From: CAWAWP01 sp963841205
GTDB taxonomy: Bacteria; Chloroflexota; Ktedonobacteria; Ktedonobacterales; JADMIN01
DNA length: 64,000 bases
NCBI GenBank assembly: GCA_963841205.1
Contig: CAWJCH010000032.1
Location: 178,721 to 242,720, forward strand
Direction of reading: 5' to 3'
The notes under the pieces were generated by a model. That model was not told the DNA's origin. It was given only the letters and a program-made list of their open reading frames with translations, and made no database searches. This document shows positions 43,780-52,158 of the stretch, piece by piece. The stretch's first letter is position 1, and every line of letters begins with the position of its first letter. Both the position numbers and the translations under genes were made by a program.

Positions 43780-45213
43780 CTAGGCGCGCTCGCCGGCTGT
43801 GGCGCCACCTGAGTCGCGCGCGCCTGCCTGACCCGACTTCGACTGCTTGACAAGCTGGATCAGCGTCGTCAGCGTGGCCTTGGCGTCGCCGAAGACCATC
43901 ATCGTCTTCGGGTCGTAGAAGAGCTCGTTGTCCTCGCCGGCAAAGCCCGGTCGCAGGCTGCGCTTCAGTACCATCACCGTATGCGCCTGATCGGCGTCGA
44001 GGATGGGCATGCCGTAGAGCGGGCTGTCCCTCTTGGTGCGCGCCGCGGGATTGACGACGTCATTGGCACCGACGACCAGCGCCACGTCGGTGGACTTGAA
44101 GTCGTCGTTGATCTGCTCTGGCTCGAAGAGCAGGTCATACGGCACGTTCGCCTCGGCCAGCAGAACATTCATGTGCCCCGGCATGCGCCCGGCCACCGGA
44201 TGGATGGCGAAGCGTACCTCGATGCCCCGTTGCCGCAGCAACGTCGCCAATTCGGCCACGGATTGTTGCGCCTGCGCCACCGCCATGCCGTAGCCAGGCA
44301 CGATGATGACAGACTGCGCCTGCTCCAAGATGAACGCGGCGTCTTCCGGTGTGTAGCGGATGACCGTCTTCTCCTCGGTCTCGGCCTGCGTGCTCGGCTT
44401 GACGGCGCCCACCGCGCCAAAGAGGACGTTGGTGAAGGAGCGGTTCATCGCGCGGCTCATCATCATCGAGAGGAAGAAGCCCGACGTGCCGTCCAGCGCG
44501 CCCGCGACGATCAGCACCGTGTTGCCGATGGCGAAGCCGGTCGCGGCGGAGGCGAGTCCCGCGTACGAGTTCAAGAGCGCCAGCACCACCGGCATGTCCG
44601 CTCCGCCGATCGGCAGCACGAGGAGCACGCCGATGATGACGCCGGTCGCCACCATGACGAAGAAGATCGGCATGGCTCCGGGATCGACGATCAGGCCGAC
44701 GAAGCCGCCGACGGCGAGGACGAAGAGCGAGACGGTGATGATGTTTTGTAGCGGGAAAGTGATCGGAACGCTCGAAATGAAGCCTTGGAGTTTGCCTAAC
44801 GCCATCAGGCTGCCCGTGATGGTGAGCGAACCGAGCAGCACCTCGAAGCCCAGCGCCGTCATCTCGACGCGTGTGACGTGCGGCGCCTGCTCGGTGTAGA
44901 TGACGATGCCGACGAGCGTGGCGGCGAGCGCGCCGAAGGAGTGGGAGAGGGCGATTCGTTGTGGCATCGCCGTCATCGGCATGAAGATCGCCATCAGGGC
45001 GCCGATCACGGAGCCGATGGTGACGCCCACCAAGATCCACTGGTACTGCACGATCTCATTGCGCAGCAGCGTGCCGACGATGGCGAGGAACATGCCCACC
45101 TCGGCGAGGATCAGCCCGCGTCGCGCCGTCTCGGGCGAGTTGAGCCCCTTGAGGCCGAAGATGAAGAGCACGGCGGCCAGCAGATAGAAGATGTCGACCA
45201 GTGTGGCATTCAT
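43780..45213 (-). CDS. pntB: NAD(P) transhydrogenase beta subunit
   Basis: The 477-aa product has about nine N-terminal membrane helices (domain II part) and a C-terminal NADP(H)-binding domain III. Domain III contains VIIVPGYGMAVAQAQQSVAE, HPVAGRMPGHMNVLLAEANV, GANDVVNPAA and MVLKRSLRPGFAG. With PntA it couples hydride transfer between NADH and NADP+ to proton movement. The start at 45213 overlaps the pntA2 stop (ATGA). It is the last gene of a three-gene operon and its stop lies 81 bp from the end of the convergent CBS fragment. Confidence 0.95.
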   Translation of the reverse strand: MNATLVDIFYLLAAVLFIFGLKGLNSPETARRGLILAEVGMFLAIVGTLLRNEIVQYQWILVGVTIGSVIGALMAIFMPMTAMPQRIALSHSFGALAATLVGIVIYTEQAPHVTRVEMTALGFEVLLGSLTITGSLMALGKLQGFISSVPITFPLQNIITVSLFVLAVGGFVGLIVDPGAMPIFFVMVATGVIIGVLLVLPIGGADMPVVLALLNSYAGLASAATGFAIGNTVLIVAGALDGTSGFFLSMMMSRAMNRSFTNVLFGAVGAVKPSTQAETEEKTVIRYTPEDAAFILEQAQSVIIVPGYGMAVAQAQQSVAELATLLRQRGIEVRFAIHPVAGRMPGHMNVLLAEANVPYDLLFEPEQINDDFKSTDVALVVGANDVVNPAARTKRDSPLYGMPILDADQAHTVMVLKRSLRPGFAGEDNELFYDPKTMMVFGDAKATLTTLIQLVKQSKSGQAGARDSGGATAGERA

Positions 45214-45521
45214 TTCGACACCTCTTGCTGCTTCCGGCGGTCGCCGCGATGGAACATCTTCAACATGCGATCGGTGATCATGAAGCCGCCCACGACGTTG
45301 ATCGTGGCGGCGGTAACAGCGATGGTGCCCAGGATCGTGCTCACCACGCCATGGTTGCTGCCAGCGGCGACGAGGGAGCCGACCAGCGAGATGCCGGAGA
45401 TCGCGTTGGTGGCGGACATCAGCGGCGTGTGGAGCAGTGGCGGCACGTGCCGGATGACCTCGTACCCGACGAGGCCGGCGAGCACGAGGATGTAGATCAA
45501 CTCGATCGAGATGCTGGTCAT
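45210..45521 (-). CDS. pntA2: NAD(P) transhydrogenase alpha-2 (membrane) subunit
   Basis: The 103-aa product is the short membrane part split from PntA, with three to four helices including IYILVLAGLVGYEVIRHVPP and LHTPLMSATNAISGISLVGS. The TPLMSATNAISG motif is diagnostic. A charged tail follows. The gene overlaps both neighbours by 4 bp, so the three subunits are translationally coupled. The split form (A1, A2, B) is common in many bacteria. Confidence 0.95.
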   Translation of the reverse strand: MTSISIELIYILVLAGLVGYEVIRHVPPLLHTPLMSATNAISGISLVGSLVAAGSNHGVVSTILGTIAVTAATINVVGGFMITDRMLKMFHRGDRRKQQEVSK

Positions 45522-46679
45522 ACCGCGGCTCCCTTCGTAAGCGCCGAGCGTACCGTCTCACTTACGATCGCGCCGTCGCGCGTCACACATGCCGCACGCA
45601 CGATGTCATCGCTGGCTTCGGGCGGCGGTCCCATGGGCAGGATAGAGGTAGCGGAAGAGGTTGACCACGTTGCGCGCGTAGAGTTGGCTCGCATCCGCCG
45701 GGACGAGCGCGGGCAGGTTCCCCGCGCCGACGACGAGCACGCCGCCATGCTCGACCTCGCGGTCCGGCGCGGTGAGCACGCAATTGCCGCCCTGGTCCGC
45801 CGCCAGATCGACGATCACCGCACCTGCGCGCATCTGCTCCACCATCTCCGCTGTGATGAGGGCGGGCGCCCGCTTGCCGAAGACCTGCGCAGCGCAGATC
45901 ACCACATCCACCATCGGAAGCTGCTGGGCGATGGTCGTCTGCTCGGATCGCAGGAACGCGCTGGACTGCTCGAGCGCGTAACCGCCCGCCGTCTCCACTG
46001 CCTCCGTGACCGCCATTTCCAGGAAAGAGGCGCCGAGACTCTGGATCTGCTCGCGCACGACGGCGCGCGGGTCGAAGGCAACGACCTTGGCGCCGAGCCG
46101 CTTCGCCGTCGCGATGGCCTCCAGCCCAGCGACACCCGCGCCAAGCACCAGGACAGTTGCTGGCGCGATGGTGCCCGCCGCCGTCATCATCAGGGGGAAC
46201 ATCTTGTCGAGCCGATCCGCCGCCAGCAGGACTGCCTTGTAACCTGCGATGGTCGCCATCGAGGTCAACGCGTCCATGCCCTGCGCCCGCGAGATGCGGG
46301 GGATGAGCTCGAGGGCGTAACTCGTGACGCGGTGTGCCTCCAGCGCGGCGACGAGTTCGAGGTTCGCTAGCGGATCGAGGAGGCCGAGGAGGATAGTCCC
46401 TTCGCGGAGCTGATCTACTTCGCGGGGCCCGTCGCTCGAAGTCGTGAGGGGAGGCTGCACGCGAAAGACAGCGTCTGCCTCCGCATAGAGCGACTCGGTA
46501 GACTCGACGATGCTGGCGCCCACCTGCGCGTACTGCCCATCGGTGAAGTGTGCCTGTGCGCCCGCCTGCGTCTGCACGAGGACGCTGTGACCGTCTCGCA
46601 GCAGCAGGGGCAGCACGCCCGGCGTGAGGGCGACGCGCGTCTCTCCGGCTTGATGTTCGCGCGGAATACCGATTTTCAT
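45518..46679 (-). pseudogene. pntA1: NAD(P) transhydrogenase alpha-1 subunit, frameshift near C-terminus
   Basis: The product begins MKIGIPREHQAGETRVALTP and has the alanine dehydrogenase/PntA fold. The NAD-binding loop is LVLGAGVAGLEAIATAKRLG, with VAFDPRAVVREQIQSLGASF and DLAADQGGNCVLTA. The main frame stops at 45606 with an unusual RSQR ending. In the next frame the sequence continues PPPEASDDIVRAACVTRDGA and ends TKGAAV at 45518, overlapping pntA2 by 4 bp. Removing one G from the run at 45635-45637 joins them, so the true gene end is 45518. The defect is likely a single-base error or a recent mutation. Confidence 0.88.
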
Positions 46680-46748
46680 GGTGCGACCTTCGTGTTGCGC
46701 GGGTAAGTGTGACAGCGACATGTCCGTTACGCGGCGGGCACAAAGCAA

Positions 46749-48020
46749 CTGCAGCGCCGCATGATGAAGTCACCTACGCTCCCCACATCGATACGCCATC
46801 GCCGTCTCAACGAAGTCACATCTCCTCGCGGCGGAGCACGCAGCCATCACGGACAATGGAGCGCCCTAAGACACTGGCTGGCGACGACCGAACGGAATGC
46901 GAAGGAAGCCAAATTCGTCCATCCATGTACTCGTTGCATGATGGCAACCCGCCGGCGACCACGCAAGAGTGCAGGTCCGTTGTGCTTTCCCACCTGGAGG
47001 GGGCGGTGCGACGTGCGGAGTGCGCGACGCCAGCCACGCCGCGGACGCACGCGTCCACGACACATCCGTTGGGCGTTTGCGTGCTTGGGATGCACGACAC
47101 GACCAAGACGGCGCAGGTGGCATGAGTGACGACGCTCGTCGAGACGGACCCTGCCAGGAAGCCTTGCGCCGTGTTGCGTCCCCGGCTGCCCAGAGCGATC
47201 AGGTCCGCGTGCGCCTCGGCCGCAGCCGTCAGGATCTGCTCGGCGAGCTCGCCCGTGACGAGTCGCTACATGACGAGCTGCTACTCTATCGACGGCCGAT
47301 TCCCAACGGCCGCAAGCGCAGGACGGCCGCTTCGTGTGTGCTGGCGTGACGCTACTGCAGGGGGCTTCGATCGCTGCGGGGGCGCCTCGCTTCTCACACT
47401 CCATCACGCGTTGCACCACTATTTTAGTGGCTCAGGCGACGCTGTGACGACGGTACGACGGCCGCGAATGTGGCCTCTTCCCCGTGTCGGCCAGCCAGAG
47501 CCACGACGTCGGGCGCAGGAGGCCAGTGCGAGCGCAAGCCGCAGACCCACATGAGCAGATCGCCGCCGTCTTGCAACCTCCCATCGTGTCCTGTGCCTCG
47601 TCACCCGCAACTCAATCGTGAATCATCAATGCGGGTTACTGTTTGAGGCGCCATACCTTGGCGCTCCAACATAGGCCCATGCGTTCGCGTGCCCCACCTC
47701 TCGTTCGGAGCACGATCTGAAGGAGGGCCAGAATTGCTCCAGAGCGCGTGGGCCAATTTCCGGGTGGCTGCAAAAAGTGTGCCTTCGTTGTGCTTCCCAA
47801 ACGCCGCCCAACTAGCGTCGTGCGTTCGCCAACCCGATGCTCGACGTCATCGCGATTGACGGCACACCCTTTCCATTGACCGCGCGATAGAGTGGGCCAA
47901 AGACGGGCTTTCTCCTCGATCCTTCCGCGCGAACCCCCCCCGATAGCTCTCCTGTTGCCGGACAGTGACGCGCTTGCGTGCCTCAGTGACCGAGGCGTGA
48001 GGGCTTCCTGATTTACTCGG
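46749..48020. other. Long intergenic region with one gene relic
   Basis: About 1.3 kb between the transhydrogenase operon and the sulfur operon. Apart from the USP-like relic at 47080-47300 I see no gene: other frames are Arg/Thr-rich with no start signals. The promoter of pntA1 should lie at the left end. Confidence 0.45.
47080..47300 (-). pseudogene. Universal stress protein-like relic
   Basis: Minus-strand translation gives TGELAEQILTAAAEAHADLI, then ALGSRGRNTAQGFLAGSVST and SVVTHATCAVLVVSCIP. This is the C-terminal half of a UspA domain: the helix, the ATP-binding G-S-R-G-R loop and the final strand VLVV. An in-frame stop and a one-base shift near 47262 separate it from upstream DRVAARHVAT. 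No start is present. The gene is dead. USP genes often accompany hypoxia or redox genes, which fits the setting. Confidence 0.55.
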
Positions 48021-48030
48021 TAATGCAGGA

Positions 48031-48045
48031 CACCCCTGAGGGGTG
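48031..48045. promoter_or_regulatory. Candidate CsoR/CstR-type operator
   Basis: CACCCCTGAGGGGTG is a 15-bp inverted repeat (6-bp arms, 3-bp spacer) located 35 bp before the start codon of the CsoR-family gene. GC-tract inverted repeats of this kind are typical operators of the family. A second half-like copy, GACCCCTGAGTAC, occurs at 48363-48375 between the repressor gene and the first dsrE-like gene. Confidence 0.55.
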
Positions 48046-48079
48046 GGGTGCCTCGGAAGCGCAGGGGAGAGTGCTCCAG

Positions 48080-48352
48080 ATGCTGGCAACCACATCCATC
48101 GACGGCGTAACGCGAACTGATTTGATCACGCGATTGAAGTCCATCGAGGGCCAGGCGCGCGGCGTTCAGCGGATGCTCGAAGACGGGCGCGACTGCCAAG
48201 CCATCGTGGATCAGCTCGCCGCGCTGAGGGCGGCGACGCACGCCGTCACGATGCTGGCGCTAGAGCGCTTCGCCGCGAACTGCTTGCGAGATGAGCGCCC
48301 CGAAGCGGTGCTCGCCCATTTCGTGGAGGTGGTGGCGAAGCTGACGCGCTAA
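48080..48352 (+). CDS. CsoR/FrmR-family repressor, CstR-like
   Basis: The 90-aa product is an all-helical CsoR-family repressor: RLKSIEGQARGVQRMLEDGR, then DCQAIVDQLAALRAATHAV and ALERFAANC. The two family cysteines are present at Cys39 and Cys68, 29 residues apart. The His that completes the copper site in CsoR (25 after the first Cys) is Phe64. Two Cys without His is the pattern of CstR, which senses persulfides. The gene heads an operon of DsrE/TusA/SQR-like genes, which supports sulfur sensing. The start at 48080 has GGGGAGAG upstream. Confidence 0.82.
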   Translation: MLATTSIDGVTRTDLITRLKSIEGQARGVQRMLEDGRDCQAIVDQLAALRAATHAVTMLALERFAANCLRDERPEAVLAHFVEVVAKLTR

Positions 48353-48455
48353 ACCTGCACATGACCCCTGAGTACATACGGCCATCGCGGAGCACATCTC
48401 CGGGGAGACCGTCTTCACCGCGGCGGGATGCTTTATCGCCGCAAAGGAGACTGGT

Positions 48456-49070
48456 ATGGCAGCCTCAGTAGCAGATCGCGAGCACATGACGCTCACGGTG
48501 GACATGGAAAAGCTCGTCCAAGACCGAGTGGATGAGCTCGTCTCAGCGCAGCTCAAGCAGCTGGTCAGCGACGAAGTCGGGCGCGTGATGAAGAAGGACC
48601 CGGCCAAGAACACGGTCGCCATCATCGCCTCGAAGGGCACGTTGGACATGGCCTATCCGCCCCTGATCCTGGCGTCCGCAGCAGCGGCGATGGGCATGGA
48701 CGTGGAGATCTTCTTCACCTTCTACGGGCTGAACATCATCAAGACAGGCGGGCCGGAGCACCTCAAGGTCGCGCCGATCGCCAACCCCGCGATGCCCGTC
48801 CCCATGCCCAACATCATCGGCATGCTGCCCGGCATGACGCCGATGGCGACCTGGATGATGCGCACGCAGTACTTCGCCAAGCACAACGTCGCCACCGTCC
48901 CTGAGCTACTCCAGCAATGCGTCGATCTGGGCGTCAAGCTGATCGCTTGCCAGATGACGATGGACGTCTTCGGCCTCAAGCGCGAAGACCTGATCGACGG
49001 GGTCGAGATCGGTGGCGCCGCCACGTTCCTCAACTTCGCCTCCGGCGCCCACACCACGCTGTTCATCTAG
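48456..49070 (+). CDS. DsrE/DsrF/DrsH-like sulfur carrier protein (large form)
   Basis: The 204-aa product has an N-terminal coiled region (VDMEKLVQDRVDELVSAQLK) and then a DsrE-like domain: KNTVAIIASKGTLDMAYPPL, MGMDVEIFFTFYGL and a conserved Cys in LIACQMTMDVFGL. It ends with GAATFLNFASGAHTTLFI. Hydrophobic Met/Pro-rich sequence in the middle (GMLPGMTPMATWMM) suggests membrane association. Such DsrE2-like proteins bind and pass sulfane sulfur with TusA. It is followed by tusA in the same operon. Confidence 0.9.
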   Translation: MAASVADREHMTLTVDMEKLVQDRVDELVSAQLKQLVSDEVGRVMKKDPAKNTVAIIASKGTLDMAYPPLILASAAAAMGMDVEIFFTFYGLNIIKTGGPEHLKVAPIANPAMPVPMPNIIGMLPGMTPMATWMMRTQYFAKHNVATVPELLQQCVDLGVKLIACQMTMDVFGLKREDLIDGVEIGGAATFLNFASGAHTTLFI

Positions 49071-49128
49071 GCGCAACTGCTGCCCGCTCACCACTGAGCG
49101 CCCGAATTGAAAGGAATGGGTATTCGTC

Positions 49129-49371
49129 ATGACACCGACCACGAACGTTGACCGCTACGTAGACGCCAAAGGCCAGGTGTGCCCAATGCCGATCCTCACG
49201 GTGGCGAAGGCCATGCGCGAGCTGCAGCCGGGCCAGGTGATCGCGATCACCGCGACCGACGCCGGCGCGAAGGCCGACATCCCCGCCTGGTGCGAGAAGA
49301 CGGGCAATACCCTGCTCAACTCCGCCGAGGATAACGACGTGCTGACCTTCTACGTGCGCAAGTCGGCGTAG
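49129..49371 (+). CDS. tusA: TusA-family sulfurtransferase (copy 1)
   Basis: The 80-aa product has the TusA signature DAKGQVCPMPILTVAKAMRE with the persulfide-carrying Cys in CPMP. DIPAWCEKTGNTLLN and a final strand FYVRKSA follow. TusA proteins relay persulfide sulfur between donor enzymes and DsrE-like carriers. It lies between two dsrE-like genes. GAAAGGA lies about 10 nt upstream of the ATG. Confidence 0.93.
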   Translation: MTPTTNVDRYVDAKGQVCPMPILTVAKAMRELQPGQVIAITATDAGAKADIPAWCEKTGNTLLNSAEDNDVLTFYVRKSA

Positions 49372-49416
49372 CTGCGCTGAACATCCAGCACACAGGCCGC
49401 GAGAGGAGCGTTCGAG

Positions 49417-49914
49417 ATGTTTGGATTCGGACATAACCCCGAGGAGGCGATCCCGGTGCAACAACCTACCATGACGCCACAGACGACGCCAGCCGCGAAG
49501 GCGCACCGTATGTCCATCGTCGTCTTCTCAGGGACGGTGGATAAGCTGATGGCCGCCTCGATCCTGGCGACCGGCGCCGCCGCGATGGGGATGGACGTCG
49601 AGCTGTTCCTGACCACGTGGGGCTGCGTGGCCTTCCGCAGAGACGACTACAAGACGAACATACGCGTCAGCGCCGACTTCGCCGACTACGCCCCCGCCAT
49701 GCAGGAGGCGATGCGCGAGAAGCACGTCTCCACCTGGATGGAGAACCTGCTCGGTGCGAAGGAGATCGGCAATGTCCACGTCGCCGCTTGCAGCATGACG
49801 ATGGAGCTCTACAACCTCAAGCTTGAGGATATGGAACCCATCGTGGATGAGATCACCGGCGTCGCCACCTTTGTCGAGCGCGCACGCCAGAGCGAAGTCA
49901 GCCTGTTCATCTAG
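49417..49914 (+). CDS. DsrE/DsrF/DrsH-like sulfur carrier protein (short form)
   Basis: The 165-aa product has a variable N-terminal ~30 residues and then a DsrE-like fold: MSIVVFSGTVDKLMAASILA, MGMDVELFLTTWGCVAFRRD, and the conserved Cys in VAACSMTMELYNL. It ends ITGVATFVERARQSEVSLFI. A second Cys in TTWGC is not shared with the larger homologue. GAGAGGAG lies upstream of the ATG. It probably forms a hetero- or homo-oligomer that accepts sulfur from TusA. Confidence 0.9.
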   Translation: MFGFGHNPEEAIPVQQPTMTPQTTPAAKAHRMSIVVFSGTVDKLMAASILATGAAAMGMDVELFLTTWGCVAFRRDDYKTNIRVSADFADYAPAMQEAMREKHVSTWMENLLGAKEIGNVHVAACSMTMELYNLKLEDMEPIVDEITGVATFVERARQSEVSLFI

Positions 49915-49991
49915 ATCTTCGGCATTGGCGGGGATCGGCGACATGGTACACGGTCACCCGCCGTCTCACGAAACGAAGTGGAGCAGATACA

Positions 49992-50241
49992 ATGGCAACC
50001 CTCACCGACATCATCATCGACAAAGAGATCGACGCACGCGGCAGCTTCTGCCCTGGGCCGCTGATGGAACTGATCCGCGGGATGAAGGTGCTGCCAGATC
50101 GGCGGCGCCCTCGCCGTGCTCTCCTCCGATCCCGGCTCCGCGAAAGACATTCCCGCCTGGATCGCCAAGGCCGGGCATGAGTTCATCGGCGCATTCCCAG
50201 AGCAGGGCTACACCCGCTTTGTCGCCCGCAAGACGCATTGA
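49992..50241 (+). pseudogene. TusA-family sulfurtransferase (copy 2), single frameshift
   Basis: The gene starts MATLTDIIIDKEIDARGSFC with the TusA motif CPGP (in GSFCPGPLMELIRGMKVLP). It then goes out of frame. Deleting one G at about 50097 gives MKVLPIGGALAVLSSDPGSA and KDIPAWIAKAGHEFIGAFPE, ending FVARKTH at 50241. The corrected protein is 82 aa, a normal TusA length. It lies 16 bp before the flavoprotein gene. The frameshift may be a sequence error because the rest is well preserved. Confidence 0.82.
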
Positions 50242-50257
50242 TACGAGGAGGCGCGAC

Positions 50258-51454
50258 ATGCCCAAGCGCATCGTCATCCTGGGTGGTGGCGTGGGCGGCA
50301 CCATCCTGGCGAACGTCGTGGCGCGCGAGCTGCACGAGGATGAGGCGGAGATTACCGTCATCGATAGCACCGGCCAGCATGTCTACATGCCAGGCTGGCT
50401 CTATCTGCCTTTCAACGGCTCAGAAGGCCTGGAGCTCTCCCACGACGAGCGCTCTCTGCTCAACCGACACGTCAGGCTCGTCATCGGCAATGTCTCGGCG
50501 ATCGATACCACGAACCGCGAAGTCACCGTCGCGCCGAGCGGCGACCGGCTCGCCTTCCCCGGCCAGCGCGGCGCCATGCTGCTCAACCTGCCGTACGACT
50601 ATTTCGTGATCGGCACCGGCGCGCGCCTCGCCCCCGAGGATCTCATGGGGCTGGCCGAGGGCGCGGGCAAGTGGCACGACTTCTATAGCCTCGAAGGTGC
50701 GATGCGGCTCCGCACGGCGCTGCACAACTTCGAGGGCGGGCGCATCGTGCTCGCCGTCGGCGGCATTCCCTACCGCTGCCCACCGGCTCCGCTGGAGTTC
50801 GCCTTCCTGTTGGACGAGTGGCTTGGCAAGCGCGGCATCCGCCAGGCCACGGAGATTCACTATCTCTACCCGATCAATCGCGTCTTCACCATCGAGAGCG
50901 TGGCGGAGATGGTCACGCCGCTGCTCGACCAGCGCGACATCAAGTACACGGTCTTCTTCAACGCCGACTCGGTGGACACCGAGCGCCAGGTGATCGCCTC
51001 GATGGAGGGCGAGGAGGTGCCGTACGACTTGTTGGTGATGGTGCCGCCGCATCGCGGCGCGAAGCTGATCGAGGACTCCGGCCTGGGCGACCCGCAAGGG
51101 TGGATCCCGACCCACCGCGACACGCTCGAAGTCAAAGGGCAAGAGCATATCTACGCGCTGGGCGACGCCACGGACCTGCCCGTCTCGAAGAGCGGGTCAG
51201 CCGCGCACTTCGAGGCGAAGGTGCTCGCCGCACGCCTTGTCGCTGAGGTGCGAGGCCAGGACCCCGATCCCAAGCACACGATGTACGACGGCGAGGTGAT
51301 GTGCTTCCTCGAGACGGGGCACAACGCCGCGACGCAACTCGTCTTCAACTACGAGCATCCGCCCAAGCCGCCGCGGCCCAGCCTCTTCTACCACATGGAG
51401 AAGAGGCTCTTCAACCGCGCGTACTACCACATCGTGCCGCAGGGCCACGTCTAG
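50258..51454 (+). CDS. Sulfide:quinone oxidoreductase-like flavoprotein
   Basis: The 398-aa product starts with the FAD-binding motif RIVILGGGVGGTILANVVAR. It has DYFVIGTGARLAPEDL, a second dinucleotide region IVLAVGGIPYRCPPAP, and the C-terminal FAD contact HIYALGDATDLPVSKSGSAA. Cys174 (in PYRCPP) and Cys349 (in EVMCFLE) match the two redox cysteines of SQR enzymes, which oxidise sulfide to polysulfide and reduce quinone. A hydrophobic/aromatic C-terminus (LFYHMEKRLFNRAYYHIV) fits membrane attachment. GAGGAGG lies upstream. It ends the operon and is followed by a terminator. Confidence 0.88.
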   Translation: MPKRIVILGGGVGGTILANVVARELHEDEAEITVIDSTGQHVYMPGWLYLPFNGSEGLELSHDERSLLNRHVRLVIGNVSAIDTTNREVTVAPSGDRLAFPGQRGAMLLNLPYDYFVIGTGARLAPEDLMGLAEGAGKWHDFYSLEGAMRLRTALHNFEGGRIVLAVGGIPYRCPPAPLEFAFLLDEWLGKRGIRQATEIHYLYPINRVFTIESVAEMVTPLLDQRDIKYTVFFNADSVDTERQVIASMEGEEVPYDLLVMVPPHRGAKLIEDSGLGDPQGWIPTHRDTLEVKGQEHIYALGDATDLPVSKSGSAAHFEAKVLAARLVAEVRGQDPDPKHTMYDGEVMCFLETGHNAATQLVFNYEHPPKPPRPSLFYHMEKRLFNRAYYHIVPQGHV

Positions 51455-51515
51455 CGTCGGCACCGTGTAGAGTCATTGGGAGGTGAGGCACAGCGTCAGT
51501 CGAGACGAATATTGA

Positions 51516-51543
51516 GGCGGCTCACCCTTGCAAGTGAGCCGCC
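51516..51543 (+). terminator. Terminator of the sulfur operon
   Basis: A 10-bp stem (51516-51525 with 51534-51543) with an 8-nt loop lies about 60 bp after the flavoprotein gene and is followed by CCCCGTTTG. Confidence 0.7.
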
Positions 51544-51901
51544 CCCGTTTGTATGGAACCCCACGGCGTTGGAATCGCTACCCTGACGACCGCGAACGTG
51601 CTCGGCTACGGAAAGTGGCATTTCGAACACCTCTGTGCAAGGTGGCGACGGTTCTCCCATCAGGGAGCTTGTATACCGTCTTGGCCGCTACGTCCGTGCG
51701 ACACCATCCATGTTTGTGGCTCGTGCCAGTAAGCTTGTTCCAGGGCTAGCCACGCCTCGGCCACGCGAACCTCGGTGAGCCTCCCCTCGCCAGTTCCAAT
51801 GATACCTATCTGGTTACCGGGCACCTCGGTAGGAAGGGCTCTATCTGTGGCCCGTTTGCTGTAGGCGGAGCAGTAGACACGCGAAAGGGCTGTACCTTCT
51901 C

Positions 51902-51953
51902 GGCGACAGGCGGTAGCCAGCGCAGGCGCCTGCGCTGGCTACCGCCTGTCGCC
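51902..51953. repeat. Perfect 52-bp palindrome
   Basis: Positions 51902-51927 are the exact reverse complement of 51928-51953, with no spacer and a GGCGCC centre. Twenty-six error-free base pairs per arm could form a cruciform in DNA or a very stable hairpin in RNA. It lies 30 bp before GAAGAG-loop copy E. It is not inside a gene. Confidence 0.95.
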
Positions 51954-51983
51954 TCATTGGGATGTCATTCCCTACGAAGGAGG

Positions 51984-52010
51984 CTGCGGAGGTGAAGAGA
52001 ATCTCCGCAG
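51984..52010 (+). repeat. GAAGAG-loop stem-loop, copy E (best pairing)
   Basis: A 10-bp stem (51984-51993 with 52001-52010, one G-T pair) closes the 7-nt loop GAAGAGA. This is the longest stem of the five copies. Confidence 0.8.
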
Positions 52011-52158
52011 TAGGCGTTGCGAGAAGCACACCGGAAACTCATTTGAATGTGTTCCACTTGACTTCTCTGATCCTCTTGCGCGCTTCACAGCCCCTGTGTT
52101 ACGCCTTGAGCGCGCGAGTACTTAGGCGTCCTGTTGACACTCCGCATAGGCTACAGCC

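Larger units (their letters stand above)
51544..52158. other. Intergenic region with large palindrome and repeat
   Basis: About 615 bp without a gene. It holds a perfect 52-bp palindrome, GAAGAG-loop copy E and, at its right side, the probable right end of the IS200/IS605 element including the region where its guide RNA would be encoded. Confidence 0.6.

Noticed and set aside
46847..47419. Large minus-strand frame over the pnt-csoR gap
   Set aside because: It is Arg/His-rich. The only natural protein sequence in the area is the USP-like relic, most of which lies in another frame.
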